Source: Fluviicola sp.
GTDB lineage: Bacteria; Bacteroidota; Bacteroidia; Flavobacteriales_D; Crocinitomicaceae
Assembly (NCBI GenBank): GCA_021300395.1
Contig: JAJTEO010000020.1
Coordinates: forward strand, 1 to 56,512
Length of the DNA: 56,512 bases
Reading direction: 5' to 3'
Every line of letters begins with the position of its first letter. The stretch's first letter is position 1. Under the pieces are notes generated by a model, which searched no databases, had not been told where the DNA came from, and saw only the letters and a list, made by a program, of their open reading frames with translations. Made by a program: the position numbers and the translations under genes. This document shows positions 1 to 6,649 of the stretch, piece after piece.

Positions 1-1
1 T

Positions 2-274
2 GGAAAAGACGAAGTAAAAGTAAAAGACATGCGCGTTATTTTTAATCAACTTCCAAAAAATAGTACGATAAGCATTTGTCCTGTGATGAATGAAGATTGG
101 GCCTTACATTCGTATTACCAACGTTATAAATCAGTCAGCTTAGATTATGACTTTCATAATAAGCATCGATATTTATTGATTCGCCCTTCTGAATGTACTG
201 ATTTTCAAATTCCTTCTGAATATAAAGAAGTGAAATTACAGACGATTGAGTATAAGTTATATAAAAAGTATTAA
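2..274 (+). CDS. C-terminal end of a membrane protein, possibly a GT39-type glycosyltransferase (5' partial)
   Basis: The reading frame is open from base 2, so the gene starts outside the window and the ATG at 29 is probably internal. The last 90 residues are soluble, rich in Tyr and Lys, and include the stretches PKNSTISICP and SYYQRYKSVSLD. They resemble the periplasmic tail of dolichyl-phosphate-mannose-type (GT39-like) membrane glycosyltransferases of Bacteroidota, but the membrane part is not visible, so this is a weak inference. The stop codon overlaps the stop of the convergent gene at 271 by 4 nt. Confidence 0.5.
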   Translation, partial: GKDEVKVKDMRVIFNQLPKNSTISICPVMNEDWALHSYYQRYKSVSLDYDFHNKHRYLLIRPSECTDFQIPSEYKEVKLQTIEYKLYKKY

Positions 275-639
275 AGCTCAATATAAACAATACTTATAAA
301 ACCTATTACTCCATAATCATAATAACGAACTTCAACATCAAAGTCATCGTTAAAGTAATTTCGCCAAAAAGTATATTTTCCATCATAAGAAACGTCCGCA
401 TCCCTTTTCTCACCAATTTCAAGTGGATCAATTTTGTATTCAACTTGTGTTTTTTCAAGTTCTTTTTTACAATTTTCAGTTAAATCCATATAGAAATAGT
501 GATTTTCAGAATACGATTTAACATGACACCATGTTTCCAAAGGCATTTTTTTAACTGAATACCATTTAAAACCATCATCAGTATGTTTTTGACCAAAAAT
601 GGAAAAACTAAGGATCGAGAAAAAGATTATTAATTTCAT
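271..639 (-). CDS. Small exported protein of unknown function
   Basis: A 122-residue protein. It begins with a short Sec signal peptide (MKLIIFFSILSFSIFGQ, cleavage expected near residue 17) and a mature part of about 105 residues rich in Tyr, Asp and Glu. Two Cys residues (in ETWCHV and ENCKK) could form a disulfide. No family is recognised. It ends convergently with the upstream partial gene (4-nt overlap) and has no downstream partner, so it looks monocistronic. Confidence 0.6.
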   Translation of the reverse strand: MKLIIFFSILSFSIFGQKHTDDGFKWYSVKKMPLETWCHVKSYSENHYFYMDLTENCKKELEKTQVEYKIDPLEIGEKRDADVSYDGKYTFWRNYFNDDFDVEVRYYDYGVIGFISIVYIEL

Positions 640-707
640 AATTGTACGTTTTAATTATGAAATACTGAATATTAAAAAAGTAACAGTAGATTGGTTCTAT
701 TTTATTT

Positions 708-733
708 TGATACTATCAAATGATACTATCAAA
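708..733. repeat. Perfect tandem duplication, 13 bp x 2
   Basis: The unit TGATACTATCAAA occurs twice head to tail in the 189-nt gap between two small genes on the minus strand. It lies upstream of the 271-639 gene. It may be a slippage duplication. Confidence 0.85.
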
Positions 734-804
734 ATTCTTGATAATTCATAAATTGTTGGTTTTGAGAATAGAAAATCAATCCATAATCCAAAATCTAAAA
801 TTTA

Positions 805-824
805 GACTGAGCGCAGTCGAAGTC
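805..824. repeat. Short palindromic intergenic motif (GACTG-AGCG-CAGTC core)
   Basis: Bases 805-818 form a perfect 5-bp stem with a 4-nt loop, followed by GAAGTC. The motif lies directly after the end of the next gene on the minus strand. A degenerate relative is seen near 6542-6561 and a partial one at 8279-8288. Similar short intergenic elements are common in flavobacterial genomes, as I remember. Confidence 0.5.
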
Positions 825-828
825 AATC

Positions 829-1212
829 CTATTCCTTAAATTTTACCAATCTTCCTTCAGGTTGTGGATAAATTCCTTCGCGTTCTAAATGTTTGTCTTT
901 TAGATACAATTTAATCTTTTCTTCCGCTTTTTGATTCTCTAATTTAGCTGAAATTAACATGAAACTATCAGCTGTAAATTCAACGTTATATGTTCCGTGA
1001 TCTTTTGTATTTCCAATCGTATAATTAACAGTTCCATCAATTAGAAATTCAATTTGAATAGAAACAGAATCTACTTCAACAATTGTTTTACCATCTTCCA
1101 TTTTATAAGCTGGAATAGATCCTGAATAATTTCCGCAGTATTTCTTTTTCAACTTATGTTGACCAAAACTTAAAAATGGAATCAAGAATATAAATGCAAG
1201 AATTAGTTTCAT
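829..1212 (-). CDS. Small exported protein of unknown function
   Basis: I chose the ATG at 1212 (127 residues, MKLILAFIFLIPFLSFGQ) over the in-frame ATG at 1236, because a -7 box (TATATTTG, 1241-1234) overlaps the upstream ATG and the signal peptide starts at the downstream one. The mature part is about 110 residues, with alternating hydrophobic residues of the kind seen in small beta-sheet proteins (FLIDGTVNYTIGNTKDHGTYNV). This suggests a lipocalin-like or META-like fold, but no family is recognised. It lies downstream of mtnB on the same strand but has its own promoter. Confidence 0.6.
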   Translation of the reverse strand: MKLILAFIFLIPFLSFGQHKLKKKYCGNYSGSIPAYKMEDGKTIVEVDSVSIQIEFLIDGTVNYTIGNTKDHGTYNVEFTADSFMLISAKLENQKAEEKIKLYLKDKHLEREGIYPQPEGRLVKFKE

Positions 1213-1233
1213 TTGTCTAAGGTTTGTTGTAAT

Positions 1234-1241
1234 CAAATATA
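1234..1241 (-). promoter_or_regulatory. Bacteroidota -7 box TATATTTG
   Basis: An exact match to TAnnTTTG on the minus strand, 21 nt before the ATG at 1212. Transcription would start near 1230. Confidence 0.55.
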
Positions 1242-1255
1242 CTTAAAAAGATTCA

Positions 1256-1873
1256 TTATTGTTGGTTAAGTGAAGTCAATTCACATTGACACAAATACTC
1301 CAACGTTTCCAAATGTCTTTTTGCCTCAAAAAGATTCTTACCCCAAGCATAAGTACCATGTTTACGCATGATAAACGAATGTTGTTTGATTTTTTCAGCT
1401 TCATTTCGAAGTGTTTCTGAGAAATCAATCATGTCTTGCGTATTATCAAAAATTGGAATGCTTACAGTAGAGTCATGTGTTGTTTCTCCATCAAATCCTT
1501 TTTGTACTTCATATCCAGTAAATTCAACAGAATTTGAACGTTTAGAAGAAAGAACAACAGGGTAAACGGAATGGCTATGCAAAATAACTTGTGTTTCCGG
1601 AAACAATTCATAAAGTGTACAATGAATCAAAGTTTCAGCTGAAGGTTTTTGTCCAACAGAAGCACCAATGGGTTCACCTTTATGGTTTACAGTAATAAAA
1701 TCAGAGGCATGAAATTGAGATTTATCAACTCCAGAGCGAGAAACATAAATGCAATCAGCAGTTAAATCATTTTTAAATGAATAATTGGTTGATGTAGCAG
1801 GCGACCATCCTTTAGCATTGTAATGGCGAATTGTTTCTGCGATATCCTCTTTTAATTTTTGTAATGTATCCAT
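1256..1873 (-). CDS. mtnB: Methylthioribulose-1-phosphate dehydratase (class II aldolase family)
   Basis: MtnB dehydrates 5-methylthioribulose-1-phosphate in the cytosolic methionine salvage pathway. The open frame extends to 1972, but I take the ATG at 1873 (205 residues, MDTLQKLKEDIAETIRHYNAKGW), which gives the normal family length and sits 4 nt after a -7 box. The Zn ligands of class II aldolases are visible: HSH (H99 and H101 from this start) and a third His in MRKHG (H172); Glu80 in SAETLIH is the likely catalytic residue. The usual partners mtnC and mtnD are not in the window. A DMT-family permease lies upstream on the same strand, 149 nt away. Confidence 0.88.
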   Translation of the reverse strand: MDTLQKLKEDIAETIRHYNAKGWSPATSTNYSFKNDLTADCIYVSRSGVDKSQFHASDFITVNHKGEPIGASVGQKPSAETLIHCTLYELFPETQVILHSHSVYPVVLSSKRSNSVEFTGYEVQKGFDGETTHDSTVSIPIFDNTQDMIDFSETLRNEAEKIKQHSFIMRKHGTYAWGKNLFEAKRHLETLEYLCQCELTSLNQQ

Positions 1874-1877
1874 AATA

Positions 1878-1885
1878 CAAAGGTA
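1878..1885 (-). promoter_or_regulatory. -7 box TACCTTTG, 4 nt before the mtnB start
   Basis: Read on the minus strand the order is TACCTTTG, TATT, ATG. The expected transcription start falls at or next to the start codon, so the mRNA would be leaderless or nearly so. Confidence 0.55.
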
Positions 1886-2022
1886 GGAAATGGGTTTTAT
1901 TTTAAGACTTTCAAGAAGAATATTTTCTTTGAAATCCCTACAAATTAATGCATTAAAATCATGAAATCTCAATGAAATAAAGTGCGTAAGTGTTTCTAAC
2001 GGTTAAAAACGGCTACCGTAAA

Positions 2023-2958
2023 TTAGTTTTTAGGAAATAATTTAGCCTTTAAATTCAACCAATAATTGGCAATAAATACACCAAACAAGATAACGAACAT
2101 AGCGCCAATTTGACCAAAAGTAATTTTTTCACCAACTGTCATTCCGATTAAAACGGCTACCATTGGAATAAAATAAGTAACACTACTCGCAAATAAAGTG
2201 GAAGAATTAGAAATTAATTTATTGAAAAGGATTACAGCAATGGCAGTTCCAAAAACACTTAAAAGGGTAATATAGATTAGTCCTTCCATTGCAAATTGGT
2301 TTGATAATGCAGTTGTGATAGTGTGAGTTTTAATACCTGCGATGATAGATGGAATAAAGACAATTCCAAAGGCTAGAGAAGTAATTTCGATCGCTTGAAA
2401 TTTTTGTAATGTAAATTTGATCGTATTTAAACTGATTGCATAACACAATGTGGCTAAAACAATTGCTGTTACATGTCTCCAATCTCCTTTCAATTGACTT
2501 TCTGCCGAATCAACCCCAGCATTTTGAACCAATAATACAATTCCAATCGAACCAATGATTAAGCCTATAAATTGAATCAACGTGAGTTTATTTTTGAAAA
2601 CAATAAATCCAATAATCATCGTGAAAATGGGAGTGAAGCTATTTAACATCCCTGCAAAACCTGAAGAAATGCCTGTTTCTGCATAAGTAAACAAAAAGGC
2701 TGGAAAGAAATTACCACAAAAACCAACGATTGCTAAGCAAATAAATTCTTTGAACGTTTGAATTCTTTTGAGTGCATTTACAGCAAAAGGAAGTAGGACT
2801 AATCCTGCAATAAACATTCTTAAAGCACCGACTTGACCATCATTAAAAATGGCTTGATGGTCCGAAGTAAACATTCCTCGTTTCATCAAAATAAATGAGC
2901 TTCCCCAAACGCAAGCCAATAGAATTAGTAAAATCCAATTTTTTGTTTCTTTTGTCAT
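2023..2958 (-). CDS. EamA/DMT-superfamily permease
   Basis: A 311-residue integral membrane protein with about ten hydrophobic helices arranged as two EamA repeats. The first begins ILLILLACVWGSSFILMKRG, the second near residue 165 (VTAIVLATLCYAISLNTIKF). The signature GSSFI in helix 1 and the mid-protein stretch FTPIFTMIIGFIVFK are typical of drug/metabolite exporters. The substrate cannot be predicted. It is divergent from gatC, and both promoters lie in one 65-nt gap. mtnB follows on the same strand, too far away to prove an operon. Confidence 0.85.
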   Translation of the reverse strand: MTKETKNWILLILLACVWGSSFILMKRGMFTSDHQAIFNDGQVGALRMFIAGLVLLPFAVNALKRIQTFKEFICLAIVGFCGNFFPAFLFTYAETGISSGFAGMLNSFTPIFTMIIGFIVFKNKLTLIQFIGLIIGSIGIVLLVQNAGVDSAESQLKGDWRHVTAIVLATLCYAISLNTIKFTLQKFQAIEITSLAFGIVFIPSIIAGIKTHTITTALSNQFAMEGLIYITLLSVFGTAIAVILFNKLISNSSTLFASSVTYFIPMVAVLIGMTVGEKITFGQIGAMFVILFGVFIANYWLNLKAKLFPKN

Positions 2959-2963
2959 AGCGA

Positions 2964-2999
2964 TAAAGATAAGGATTTGAACCTTTCTTCTTATCTTTG
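2964..2999. promoter_or_regulatory. Symmetric divergent promoter region between the DMT permease and gatC
   Basis: On the plus strand TATCTTTG (2992-2999) precedes gatC. On the minus strand TATCTTTA (2971-2964) lies 5 nt before the permease ATG. The two boxes lie inside a perfect 9-bp inverted repeat (2965-2973 and 2990-2998) with a 16-nt centre. Confidence 0.5.
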
Positions 3000-3022
3000 T
3001 GAAGAATAATTAAAAATTAAAG

Positions 3023-3313
3023 ATGAAGATTACAGACGAAATCGTTGATCACATTGCTCATTTAGCTCGTTTAAAATTTGAAGGAGACAAAAAAGTAGCT
3101 ATCAAGGAAGATATGAATAACATCATTTCATTCATGGATAAATTGTCTGAAGTTCCAACAGATAATGTTGAACCTTTAATTTTTATGAGTGAAGAAATAA
3201 ACGTGCTTCGTGAAGATATTCCTGTGGTTTCATTAACACAAACGGAAGCACTTAAAAATGCTCCTAAAAAAGATTCAGATTATTTCAGAATCCCGAAAGT
3301 ATTAGACAAATAG
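3023..3313 (+). CDS. gatC: Asp-tRNA(Asn)/Glu-tRNA(Gln) amidotransferase subunit C
   Basis: A 96-residue protein that stabilises the GatAB amidotransferase, which converts mischarged Glu-tRNA(Gln) or Asp-tRNA(Asn). The family pattern is plain: an N-terminal helix (VDHIAHLARLKF), a middle helix (DMNNIISFMDKLSEVPTDNV), and the C-terminal DxxxxSLTQxEALxNAPxKDxDYFRIPKVL. The length is normal. gatA and gatB are not in the window, as is usual in Bacteroidota, where gatC is separate. It is followed by a 55-nt gap with a small hairpin and then DUF4286 and rsmA. Confidence 0.95.
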   Translation: MKITDEIVDHIAHLARLKFEGDKKVAIKEDMNNIISFMDKLSEVPTDNVEPLIFMSEEINVLREDIPVVSLTQTEALKNAPKKDSDYFRIPKVLDK

Positions 3314-3351
3314 TTGGCTGAGCGGAATCCGATCATTCGGATGAAGGCAAC
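3313..3351. repeat. Imperfect palindrome in the gatC-DUF4286 gap
   Basis: The inner stem ATCCGA/TCGGAT (3327-3332 and 3337-3342, loop TCAT) is perfect. The outer arms GTTGGCT and AGGCAAC pair with one mismatch. No T-tract follows, so it is not a canonical terminator. It could be an RNA-processing site or a REP-like element. Confidence 0.4.
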
Positions 3352-3368
3352 CTTTAATAAATATTAAA

Positions 3369-3686
3369 ATGGTATTATATAACGTAACAGTAAGCATCGA
3401 TCCGAATGTACATGAAGATTGGTTGAATTGGATGAGAACTTCTCATATTCCAGATGTTTTAGAAACAGGTTGTTTTATCGAAAGTAGAATTTCGAGAGTT
3501 CATGGAGAAGAAGAAGGTGGAATGACGTTCGCTATTACGTATTTAGCACCATCTCAAGAACTTTACGATAAATATCAAGAAGAGTTTGCACCTGCATTAC
3601 AAGCAGATCACACCAATCGTTACGGAGGTAAATTTGCGGCTTTTCGCACAACTTTATCTGTGATCGAAGAATTTAAAAAAGCATGA
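3369..3686 (+). CDS. DUF4286 family protein
   Basis: A small cytosolic protein of 105 residues found in Bacteroidota. It has the family start MVLYNVTVSID, then HEDWLNWMRTSHIPDVLETG and FAITYLAPSQELYDKYQEEF, which look like a ferredoxin-like (dimeric alpha/beta barrel) fold. The function is unknown. Its stop overlaps the rsmA start by 4 nt (ATGA), so the two are translationally coupled. This pairing suggests a link to ribosome biogenesis, but that is inference. Confidence 0.85.
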   Translation: MVLYNVTVSIDPNVHEDWLNWMRTSHIPDVLETGCFIESRISRVHGEEEGGMTFAITYLAPSQELYDKYQEEFAPALQADHTNRYGGKFAAFRTTLSVIEEFKKA

Positions 3687-4483
3687 GCCAACACGTTAGA
3701 GCAAAAAAACATCTAGGTCAACATTTCTTGACGGATAAAAATATTTGTTTAAAAATCGCACAACAGTTTAAAGGACATAACGGTTGTAACCGTGTTCTAG
3801 AAATTGGTCCAGGAATGGGTGCCATCACAGAATATTTATTGCAAAGAGAAGATTCTGATTTGCATGTGATTGATTTAGATCGTGATTCAATTGCTTATCT
3901 AAAAGAACATTACCCAAAGTTAGAAGGTAAAATTATCGAAGGAGATTTCTTGAAAATGGATATGTTTCCAATTTTCGGGAATGAACCTTATGCTGTTGTT
4001 GGTAATTTTCCATACAATATTTCTTCTCAAATTCTTTTTAAATGCTTAGATCATAGAAACCAAATCCCAGAAATTATGGGAATGTTTCAAAAAGAAGTGG
4101 CATTAAGAGTTGCGGAAAAACCAGGTTCTAAAACGTATGGTATCATGAGCGTTTTATTGCAAGCGTTTTATGATATAGAATATTGTTTTACAGTGGATGA
4201 ACATGTTTTCAATCCACCGCCAAAAGTGAAATCGGGAGTTATTCGTTGCACTAGAAACAACCGTGAATCATTTCCATGTGATGAAAAATTATTTATTCAA
4301 GTGGTAAAGCAAACGTTTAACCAACGAAGAAAAACAATTCGTAATTCTGTTAAATCAGTAGTGAATGATCCAACGTTTGAACATCCATTTTTAACACTCC
4401 GTCCTGAACGTTTATCAGTGGAAGATTTCATCGAATTGACACAAGCAATTGAGAAATTTAGAAAAGAAAACGAAAATATTTAA
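3683..4483 (+). CDS. rsmA: 16S rRNA (adenine(1518)-N6/adenine(1519)-N6)-dimethyltransferase
   Basis: RsmA (KsgA) dimethylates two adjacent adenines in the 3' hairpin of 16S rRNA using SAM, late in 30S assembly. The 266-residue protein has the family hallmarks: KHLGQHFL at the N-terminus, the SAM-binding loop LEIGPGMGAITEYL, the catalytic NFPY motif (VVGNFPYNISSQI), and the C-terminal QTFNQRRKTIRNSVK. The length is normal. It overlaps the DUF4286 gene by 4 nt. Confidence 0.96.
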   Translation: MSQHVRAKKHLGQHFLTDKNICLKIAQQFKGHNGCNRVLEIGPGMGAITEYLLQREDSDLHVIDLDRDSIAYLKEHYPKLEGKIIEGDFLKMDMFPIFGNEPYAVVGNFPYNISSQILFKCLDHRNQIPEIMGMFQKEVALRVAEKPGSKTYGIMSVLLQAFYDIEYCFTVDEHVFNPPPKVKSGVIRCTRNNRESFPCDEKLFIQVVKQTFNQRRKTIRNSVKSVVNDPTFEHPFLTLRPERLSVEDFIELTQAIEKFRKENENI

Positions 4484-4541
4484 CTTTTTTAAACATACTA
4501 ATTGTTTTTTTATTTACTTTGTACTATTAAATTTTTGAAAC

Positions 4542-4733
4542 ATGAGTTCGACAAAAGTATTTGAAGCAATAGGAGATTTTTTATATAATACGATCTTTTT
4601 GATGTACGATAACATCGGAAACTTATTTAACTATTCTTGTATAGTTTTAGGTTTCTTTGGTTTATTCTATTGGTTGAGATACCAAAAGAAATTTAATGAT
4701 CAAGCAGCAAATGATCCAAATCAGTTAAAATAA
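4542..4733 (+). CDS. Small single-pass membrane protein (DUF6341-like)
   Basis: A 63-residue protein with a hydrophobic, aromatic-rich segment (residues about 13-45: YNTIFLMYDNIGNLF then YSCIVLGFFGLFYWLRY) and a short polar tail ending NDQAANDPNQLK. It resembles the small Bacteroidota membrane proteins grouped as DUF6341; the resemblance is from memory and only in layout. The function is unknown. In other flavobacteria, as I remember, such a gene lies beside a DUF6427 gene; here the DUF6427 gene is 37 kb away. A clear terminator follows at 4756. Confidence 0.65.
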   Translation: MSSTKVFEAIGDFLYNTIFLMYDNIGNLFNYSCIVLGFFGLFYWLRYQKKFNDQAANDPNQLK

Positions 4734-4755
4734 TTTACTGATTTATAAGATATAT

Positions 4756-4790
4756 AAGTTGTCATACTTCGGTTTGACAACTTTTTTTTT
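4756..4790 (+). terminator. Rho-independent terminator after the small membrane protein gene
   Basis: A perfect 9-bp stem AAGTTGTCA/TGACAACTT with a 10-nt loop (TACTTCGGTT), followed by seven T (4784-4790). Confidence 0.85.
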
Positions 4791-4805
4791 GCCCTACTTC
4801 GGTAC

Positions 4806-4836
4806 GAAATTTCAAAAAAATCATTTTTGAAATTTC
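4806..4836. repeat. Perfect 13-bp inverted repeat upstream of ispD
   Basis: GAAATTTCAAAAA (4806-4818) and its reverse complement (4824-4836) are separated by AATCA. The flanks (CCCTACTTCGGTAC on the left, CTACTCAGCAGGAC on the right) are loosely complementary, so the palindrome may extend to about 4791-4850. There is no T-tract. It looks like a small palindromic intergenic element, not a second terminator. Confidence 0.6.
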
Positions 4837-4934
4837 TACTCAGCAGGACAAAAAAGGTTCTTTAATAATCTCTGTTTCGCAGTAGAAAAGAAGTCTAATT
4901 TCTAATATCTAAAAATCTAATTTCTCTAAAAAAA

Positions 4935-5585
4935 ATGTTCTCAGTAATCATAACAGCAGGTGGAATTGGTAAACGAATGGGAAGTTCAATACCGAAGCAA
5001 TTTATTGAAATCAAAGGATTGCCAATATTGATGCGAACGATTCAACGGTTTTATGAGTTTGATGCAACTTGTCAAATTATCGTTACTTTGCCTTCTGATT
5101 GGATATCTTTTTGGAATGAATTGATTGAAAAACATGATTTTAGTATTAATCATCAATTGGTTGATGGTGGCGTTGAACGTTATGATTCAATAAAAAATGC
5201 GATCTCCTTTTGCAAACATGATATTATTGCTATTCACGATGGCGTGCGACCTTTTGTAAGTAATGAAACCATTCATAAAACCATCGAATTAGCAAAACAA
5301 AAAGGTTCAGCTATTCCAACTTTACCATTGAAAGAATCGCTTCGACAAGTGAAAAACGGCCAATCAATTGCCGTAAAACGAAGTGAATATGTAAATGTTC
5401 AAACACCACAAGTATTTCAAAAAGAAATCATAGAAAAAGCTTATTCAATTCCATTTCATGAAGCAATTACGGATGATGCCAGTTTGGTTGAAGAAGCAGG
5501 TTTTGAAGTTTTCTTGTGTGATGGAAATGAAGAAAATATTAAGATTACAACTCCATTGGATTTAAAAATAGGTGAAATTATATAA
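4935..5585 (+). CDS. ispD: 2-C-methyl-D-erythritol 4-phosphate cytidylyltransferase
   Basis: IspD joins MEP and CTP to form CDP-ME in the non-mevalonate isoprenoid pathway. The 216-residue protein shows the nucleotide-binding N-terminus (ITAGGIGKRMGSSIPKQF, with the Gly-rich loop and the Lys of PKQF), the AIHDGVRPFV motif, VQTPQVFQ and TDDASLVEEAG. The length is slightly short for the family but complete. It heads a compact group with a VOC and an SRPBCC gene (6- and 10-nt gaps), which are unrelated in chemistry. The other MEP-pathway genes are elsewhere. Confidence 0.95.
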   Translation: MFSVIITAGGIGKRMGSSIPKQFIEIKGLPILMRTIQRFYEFDATCQIIVTLPSDWISFWNELIEKHDFSINHQLVDGGVERYDSIKNAISFCKHDIIAIHDGVRPFVSNETIHKTIELAKQKGSAIPTLPLKESLRQVKNGQSIAVKRSEYVNVQTPQVFQKEIIEKAYSIPFHEAITDDASLVEEAGFEVFLCDGNEENIKITTPLDLKIGEII

Positions 5586-5591
5586 ATCATC

Positions 5592-6059
5592 ATGACAAAA
5601 GAAAACGCAACCAATTCAATCACTCCTTTTTTGTGGTTCAATGATAATTTAGAACAAGCACTGGATTTTTATAAATCAATCTTTAAAAATTTTGAAATCC
5701 AATCGTTGCAAAGTATGGGCGAAGGAGAACACAAAAAAGTGTTTGGAGCTTCGTTCAAAATCAATAATCAAAATTTTCAAGCGATCAATGCTGGTCCGAT
5801 GTATACGTTTAACCCATCGATTTCATTTTTTGTTTCATGCGATAATCAAACAGAAATCGATTATTATTGGGAGCAATTTTTAGCGGAAGGACAAGAATTA
5901 ATGTGCGGATGGATTACTGATAAATTTGGTATTACTTGGCAAATAATTCCTTCGACGTTGGGAGAATACATTCGCTATCCAGAAGGAATGACTGCCATGC
6001 GTCAAATGAAAAAATTGGACATTGAAACGTTAAAAAACGCAACCGAAAAATATAGATAA
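5592..6059 (+). CDS. VOC family protein (PhnB / 3-dmu-9 3-mt type)
   Basis: A 155-residue protein of the glyoxalase/bleomycin-resistance superfamily. The start NSITPFLWFNDNLEQALDFY and the middle part (FQAINAGPMYTFNPSISFFV, then ELMCGWITDKFGITWQIIP) match the PhnB-like branch, whose members are often annotated as 3-demethylubiquinone-9 3-methyltransferase domain proteins. They are probably not methyltransferases. The substrate is unknown. The gene starts 6 nt after ispD and is followed 10 nt later by an SRPBCC gene; this VOC-SRPBCC pairing is common in Bacteroidota. Confidence 0.85.
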   Translation: MTKENATNSITPFLWFNDNLEQALDFYKSIFKNFEIQSLQSMGEGEHKKVFGASFKINNQNFQAINAGPMYTFNPSISFFVSCDNQTEIDYYWEQFLAEGQELMCGWITDKFGITWQIIPSTLGEYIRYPEGMTAMRQMKKLDIETLKNATEKYR

Positions 6060-6069
6060 ACGAATAAAT

Positions 6070-6486
6070 ATGAGCGGAGAAAAAATTACAGTACAAGTTT
6101 CTATAAACTCAACTTTAGAAAAAGTTTGGAATGCAATGACATTACCAGAACACATTACGAATTGGTATTTTGCAAGTGCAGATTGGCATGCTCCAAAAGC
6201 AAAGAATGATTTGAAAGTTGGTGGAAAATTCATGACGAGAATGGAAGCGAAAGATCAAAGTTTCGGTTTTGATTTCGAAGGAGAATATACTTTTTTAGAA
6301 CTTCACAAACGATATGATTACATTTTAGAGGATAAACGAGAAATAGCAGTCATTTTCGAAGAGAAAGATGGTTTGGTAACCGTTACAGAAATCTTTGACC
6401 CAGAAAATGAAAATCCAATTGAAATGCAACAACAAGGATGGCAAATGATTTTGGATAATTTTAAAAAATATGTGGAGACATTGTAA
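6070..6486 (+). CDS. SRPBCC (AHSA1/START-like) domain protein
   Basis: A 138-residue single-domain protein with the AHSA1-like layout: ITVQVSINSTLEKVWNAMTLPEHITNWYFA at the start (split here by residue 20 into sheet and helix), a Gly-rich turn DLKVGGKF, and a closing amphipathic helix (QQQGWQMILDNFKKYVETL). The fold makes a hydrophobic pocket for ligands; the ligand is unknown. It is the last gene of the ispD-VOC-SRPBCC unit. Confidence 0.85.
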   Translation: MSGEKITVQVSINSTLEKVWNAMTLPEHITNWYFASADWHAPKAKNDLKVGGKFMTRMEAKDQSFGFDFEGEYTFLELHKRYDYILEDKREIAVIFEEKDGLVTVTEIFDPENENPIEMQQQGWQMILDNFKKYVETL

Positions 6487-6534
6487 GTTAGATTTTATTT
6501 TCATTAAAGTCTATTCGTAAATCTAGAAGTTTAT

Positions 6535-6564
6535 TGATGGAGGTTGAACAAAGTCGAAACCCCA
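6535..6564. repeat. Degenerate copy of the intergenic motif seen at 805-824
   Basis: The stretch GGTTGAACAAAGTCGAAACC (6542-6561) matches the 805-824 motif at about 13 of 20 positions, including the core AGTCGAA. It lies in the 163-nt gap before the metallophosphoesterase gene. Confidence 0.35.
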
Positions 6565-6649
6565 TTTCACCCCCACTTAAACACCTTTCATCGATATTCC
6601 ATTTTCAAAATAAAACAAACGAATTATCTTCGTAGCAAAATAGACACAC

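Noticed and set aside
1368-1565. A plus-strand open frame within mtnB
   Set aside because: It is a shadow of the mtnB coding strand, with no start signal or family features.
2000-2020. Hairpin ACGGT/ACCGT near the end of the DMT permease gene
   Set aside because: A 5-bp stem with an 11-nt loop is too weak to call as a terminator.
2970-2990. A tRNA T-loop-like string GGTTCAAATCC on the minus strand
   Set aside because: No acceptor, D or anticodon arms pair with it, and it lies inside a divergent promoter region.
4806-4836. Second terminator upstream of ispD
   Set aside because: The hairpin is not followed by a T-tract, so it is kept as a palindromic element instead.
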